64,000 nt of DNA, taken from Corynebacterium glyciniphilum AJ 3170. GTDB taxonomy: Bacteria > Actinomycetota > Actinomycetes > Mycobacteriales > Mycobacteriaceae. Location: the NCBI RefSeq assembly GCF_007673095.1, contig NZ_VDYZ01000003.1, positions 124,001 through 188,000 on the forward strand, in the 5' to 3' direction. How positions within the stretch are numbered: the first letter of the stretch is position 1; every line of letters begins with the position of its first letter. The position numbers and the translations under genes were made by a program. A model generated the notes under the pieces. The model saw nothing but the letters and a program-made list of their open reading frames with translations, did not search any database and was not told the origin of the DNA. Below are positions 62,235 through 64,000 of the stretch, piece by piece.

Positions 62235-63799
62235 TACTGCAGCTCCTCGCCCGCCCAGGCGGCACTGTAGAAGTCCTGCGAACGCGATTCGAGCAACTGC
62301 TTGTAGATGTCCGGGTCCAGGTCCTGCGCAGAGTCGGTGGGGATCTTGTTCGAGAATGCTGACACACCGAGCCCTGCCTGCCGGTCCTCCATCTCGATGC
62401 CGGCGGCTTCCAGGATCGTCGGCATCATGCTCAGTTGATCGACACCCCCACGCATCGTCGAGGTCCTCTTCTCGTCGCCGGGAACCCAGACGCGGTTGAA
62501 GATGGTGCGGTTCGGGTGGTCACCGAGTTCTTCAGCGAAGGCGTTGCTGGACCCCATGTGCTTGAGGTGGTCACCCATGAGCACGACGGCGGTGTCCTCC
62601 AGGTACCCCTGCTTCTCCATATAGCTCACGAAGTCCGCGACCTGGGTCATGGAGCACGCGAACATGGAGGTGACTTCACTTTCGGTGTCCACATCGCAGT
62701 AGTCGTAGATATGCACCGGTTCGTGGGTGTCCACCGTCAGCATCGAGAGGTTGAACGGCGTGCCTGTCTTCGTCGACTCCTCGTGCAGGGCGTCGACGTG
62801 TTCCTTCGCATTCGCCATGAGCCGCTTGTCACTCAGGCCCCAGTCGTCACGGAACTGGTCGCTCGGCTCACCTTTCGCCCGCCAGTCATCCAGGTCGTAC
62901 TGCTCGTCGTAACCGTGGGTGGTGAGGAACTGGTCTTTCGCGGCGAACGAACCGTTCGCGCCACCCATGAAGACGTTCCGGTACCCCTTGTCCTTGAGGA
63001 TGTCGCCGACACAGGTCAGGCCACCGAGGTAGTTTCCGACGTCACCACCGAGCGAGTTGAGCCCGGATTGCCCCGTGATCAGGCCATTGCCCTTCAGCGG
63101 CACACCGCACTGTGTTCCGGTGATGCCCGACATGGTCCAGCCGCCGCCTTCGTACTGCTGGAAGTTGTCGACGCTGTTCCAGCCGTCCTCCTCCCGGGTG
63201 ACGTCCTTGAGCGGCACGAACGGATCTTTCTCGAACAGCGTGGTGTCAGACAGCGTCTCCTCACCCGACTCGAGGTAGATCATCACGACGTTGCGCGCGT
63301 TCTCGGCCGAGTCGACCTCGGGTTCCCTGTAGTACTGGTCGATGGTGTAGTCGGAATTCGCTGCCTTGATGTAGGCACCGACATGGACCGACGTCCCGAA
63401 CATCGCCGTGCCGCTGACGACCACAGCGGCAACCAACACGATGGAGACCGTACGCTTCACCCATGTCCGACCGACCGGTCGTTCCTCGTCCTGGTTGGCC
63501 TGGTTGGCACGGTGCTTACGAACGCGCCGGTGGTGCCAGAAAGCGATGCCGAGGGTCAGCACTACCGGCAGGACACCGAAGGCGAGGATACCCAGCCAGA
63601 CGAGATCACCGCCGCCACCGTCAGCCTGCATGGAGACCAGGTTCATCATCATCTGGTCAACCGTGATCGAGCCCCAGAACATGTGGATCCCGATACCGAC
63701 GATGAACAATGTGAGGGCCAGCCAGATCAGCAGGTATACAGCCAGGTGCCCTACAATGGAACCGACCCGTTTGGCCGAGATTTTGACGGGTCCAGACAC
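62234..63799 (-). CDS. MdoB/LtaS-like phosphoglycerol transferase (sulfatase fold)
   Basis: 521 residues. Three or four TM helices in the first ~140 residues, then an extracytoplasmic sulfatase-fold domain: VVMIYLESGEETLSD (metal Glu), the nucleophile Thr in GWTMSGITGTQCG, MLTVDTHEPVH and VLMGDHLKHMG (Asp-His). These residues match enzymes that transfer phosphoglycerol from phospholipid to envelope glycans or LTA. Corynebacteria lack LTA, so a glycan modification is inferred. Followed by the coupled YchJ-like gene. The 201 bp to the window end hold an A/T-rich stretch (gattaatatctg near 63890) but no assigned feature. Confidence 0.85.
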   Translation of the reverse strand: MSGPVKISAKRVGSIVGHLAVYLLIWLALTLFIVGIGIHMFWGSITVDQMMMNLVSMQADGGGGDLVWLGILAFGVLPVVLTLGIAFWHHRRVRKHRANQANQDEERPVGRTWVKRTVSIVLVAAVVVSGTAMFGTSVHVGAYIKAANSDYTIDQYYREPEVDSAENARNVVMIYLESGEETLSDTTLFEKDPFVPLKDVTREEDGWNSVDNFQQYEGGGWTMSGITGTQCGVPLKGNGLITGQSGLNSLGGDVGNYLGGLTCVGDILKDKGYRNVFMGGANGSFAAKDQFLTTHGYDEQYDLDDWRAKGEPSDQFRDDWGLSDKRLMANAKEHVDALHEESTKTGTPFNLSMLTVDTHEPVHIYDYCDVDTESEVTSMFACSMTQVADFVSYMEKQGYLEDTAVVLMGDHLKHMGSSNAFAEELGDHPNRTIFNRVWVPGDEKRTSTMRGGVDQLSMMPTILEAAGIEMEDRQAGLGVSAFSNKIPTDSAQDLDPDIYKQLLESRSQDFYSAAWAGEELQ

Positions 63800-64000
63800 T
63801 GGGACATCTCACCTTTCCGACGCAATGCGCATGACGCGCGGGTCGCTCCGTCCTGCCGTCATACACGAGGTCGGCAGAAGATTCATCCGATTAATATCTG
63901 GGATTCAACCACAGTTCACCGCCTCAACGCGAGAACCGGCGTGTACCCGGAGCGCACCAGGCACCGGTGAATCTGATGAACTTCTCCCCGTATTGCCTGT

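Overview
The window is high-GC actinobacterial chromosome and reads as Corynebacterium. The evidence is the fused E2/E1 2-oxoglutarate dehydrogenase (OdhA), the mycothiol enzyme MshB, the LpqW-type lipoprotein beside typA, the N-terminally extended GapB, and a gene order shared with the Mycobacterium tuberculosis typA-lpqW-mshB / fdxC-dapC / dapD-dapE / sigE-tatB-mrp-kgd segment. Species cannot be fixed from this window.

Layout. 1-10 kb: 3' part of a SNF2-type helicase (minus), PutP proline symporter, a secreted HNH nuclease, a DEAD-box RNA helicase (minus), an amino-acid permease, GapB. 10-12 kb: a hypothetical gene behind a palindrome with a perfect actinobacterial SOS-box core, and an acidic hypothetical protein. 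12-24 kb: odhA, an OpuAC-like lipoprotein, a small membrane protein, a soluble PRC/MgtE_N/CBS protein, DUF1003 protein, Mrp, TatB, the CseE/SigE envelope-stress pair, an O-methyltransferase and a GH32-like protein. 24-31 kb: a minus-strand operon dapE > LOG protein > 59-aa membrane protein > degenerate M17 peptidase > RlmA-like methyltransferase, then a divergent permease and dapD. 31-41 kb: orphan FtsX/MacB-type permease, dapC, fdxC, membrane protein, mshB, lpqW, typA (all minus after the permease). These genes serve DAP/lysine synthesis, mycothiol synthesis and envelope glycolipid control.

The accessory part is 42.74-47.79 kb: about 5 kb of less GC-rich DNA between two exact copies of an 18-bp sequence. 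One copy lies inside the 3' end of an acyl-CoA dehydrogenase gene, whose C-terminal codons are restored on the element side. Inside are a repressor-like gene cut at the left att copy, an ImmA/IrrE peptidase, a tightly packed cassette of four lipoproteins with near-identical signal peptides plus a two-TM protein, a DUF2335 membrane protein, and a wrecked tyrosine integrase. It looks like an immobilised lysogeny/immunity module with a possible cell-surface exclusion cassette, and is the best candidate here for an undescribed system.

48-64 kb: DUF4232 lipoprotein, GT-C-like membrane protein, SDR-type protein, patatin-like lipase, small membrane and secreted proteins, DUF808 protein, BCCT transporter, remnant of a GNAT gene, small multidrug-export-like protein, a NarL-type two-component system, CorA, an EEP-family nuclease/phosphatase, a YchJ-like protein and an MdoB/LtaS-like sulfatase-fold transferase. 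Many genes have a -10 hexamer 7-8 nt before the start codon, which suggests frequent leaderless transcription.
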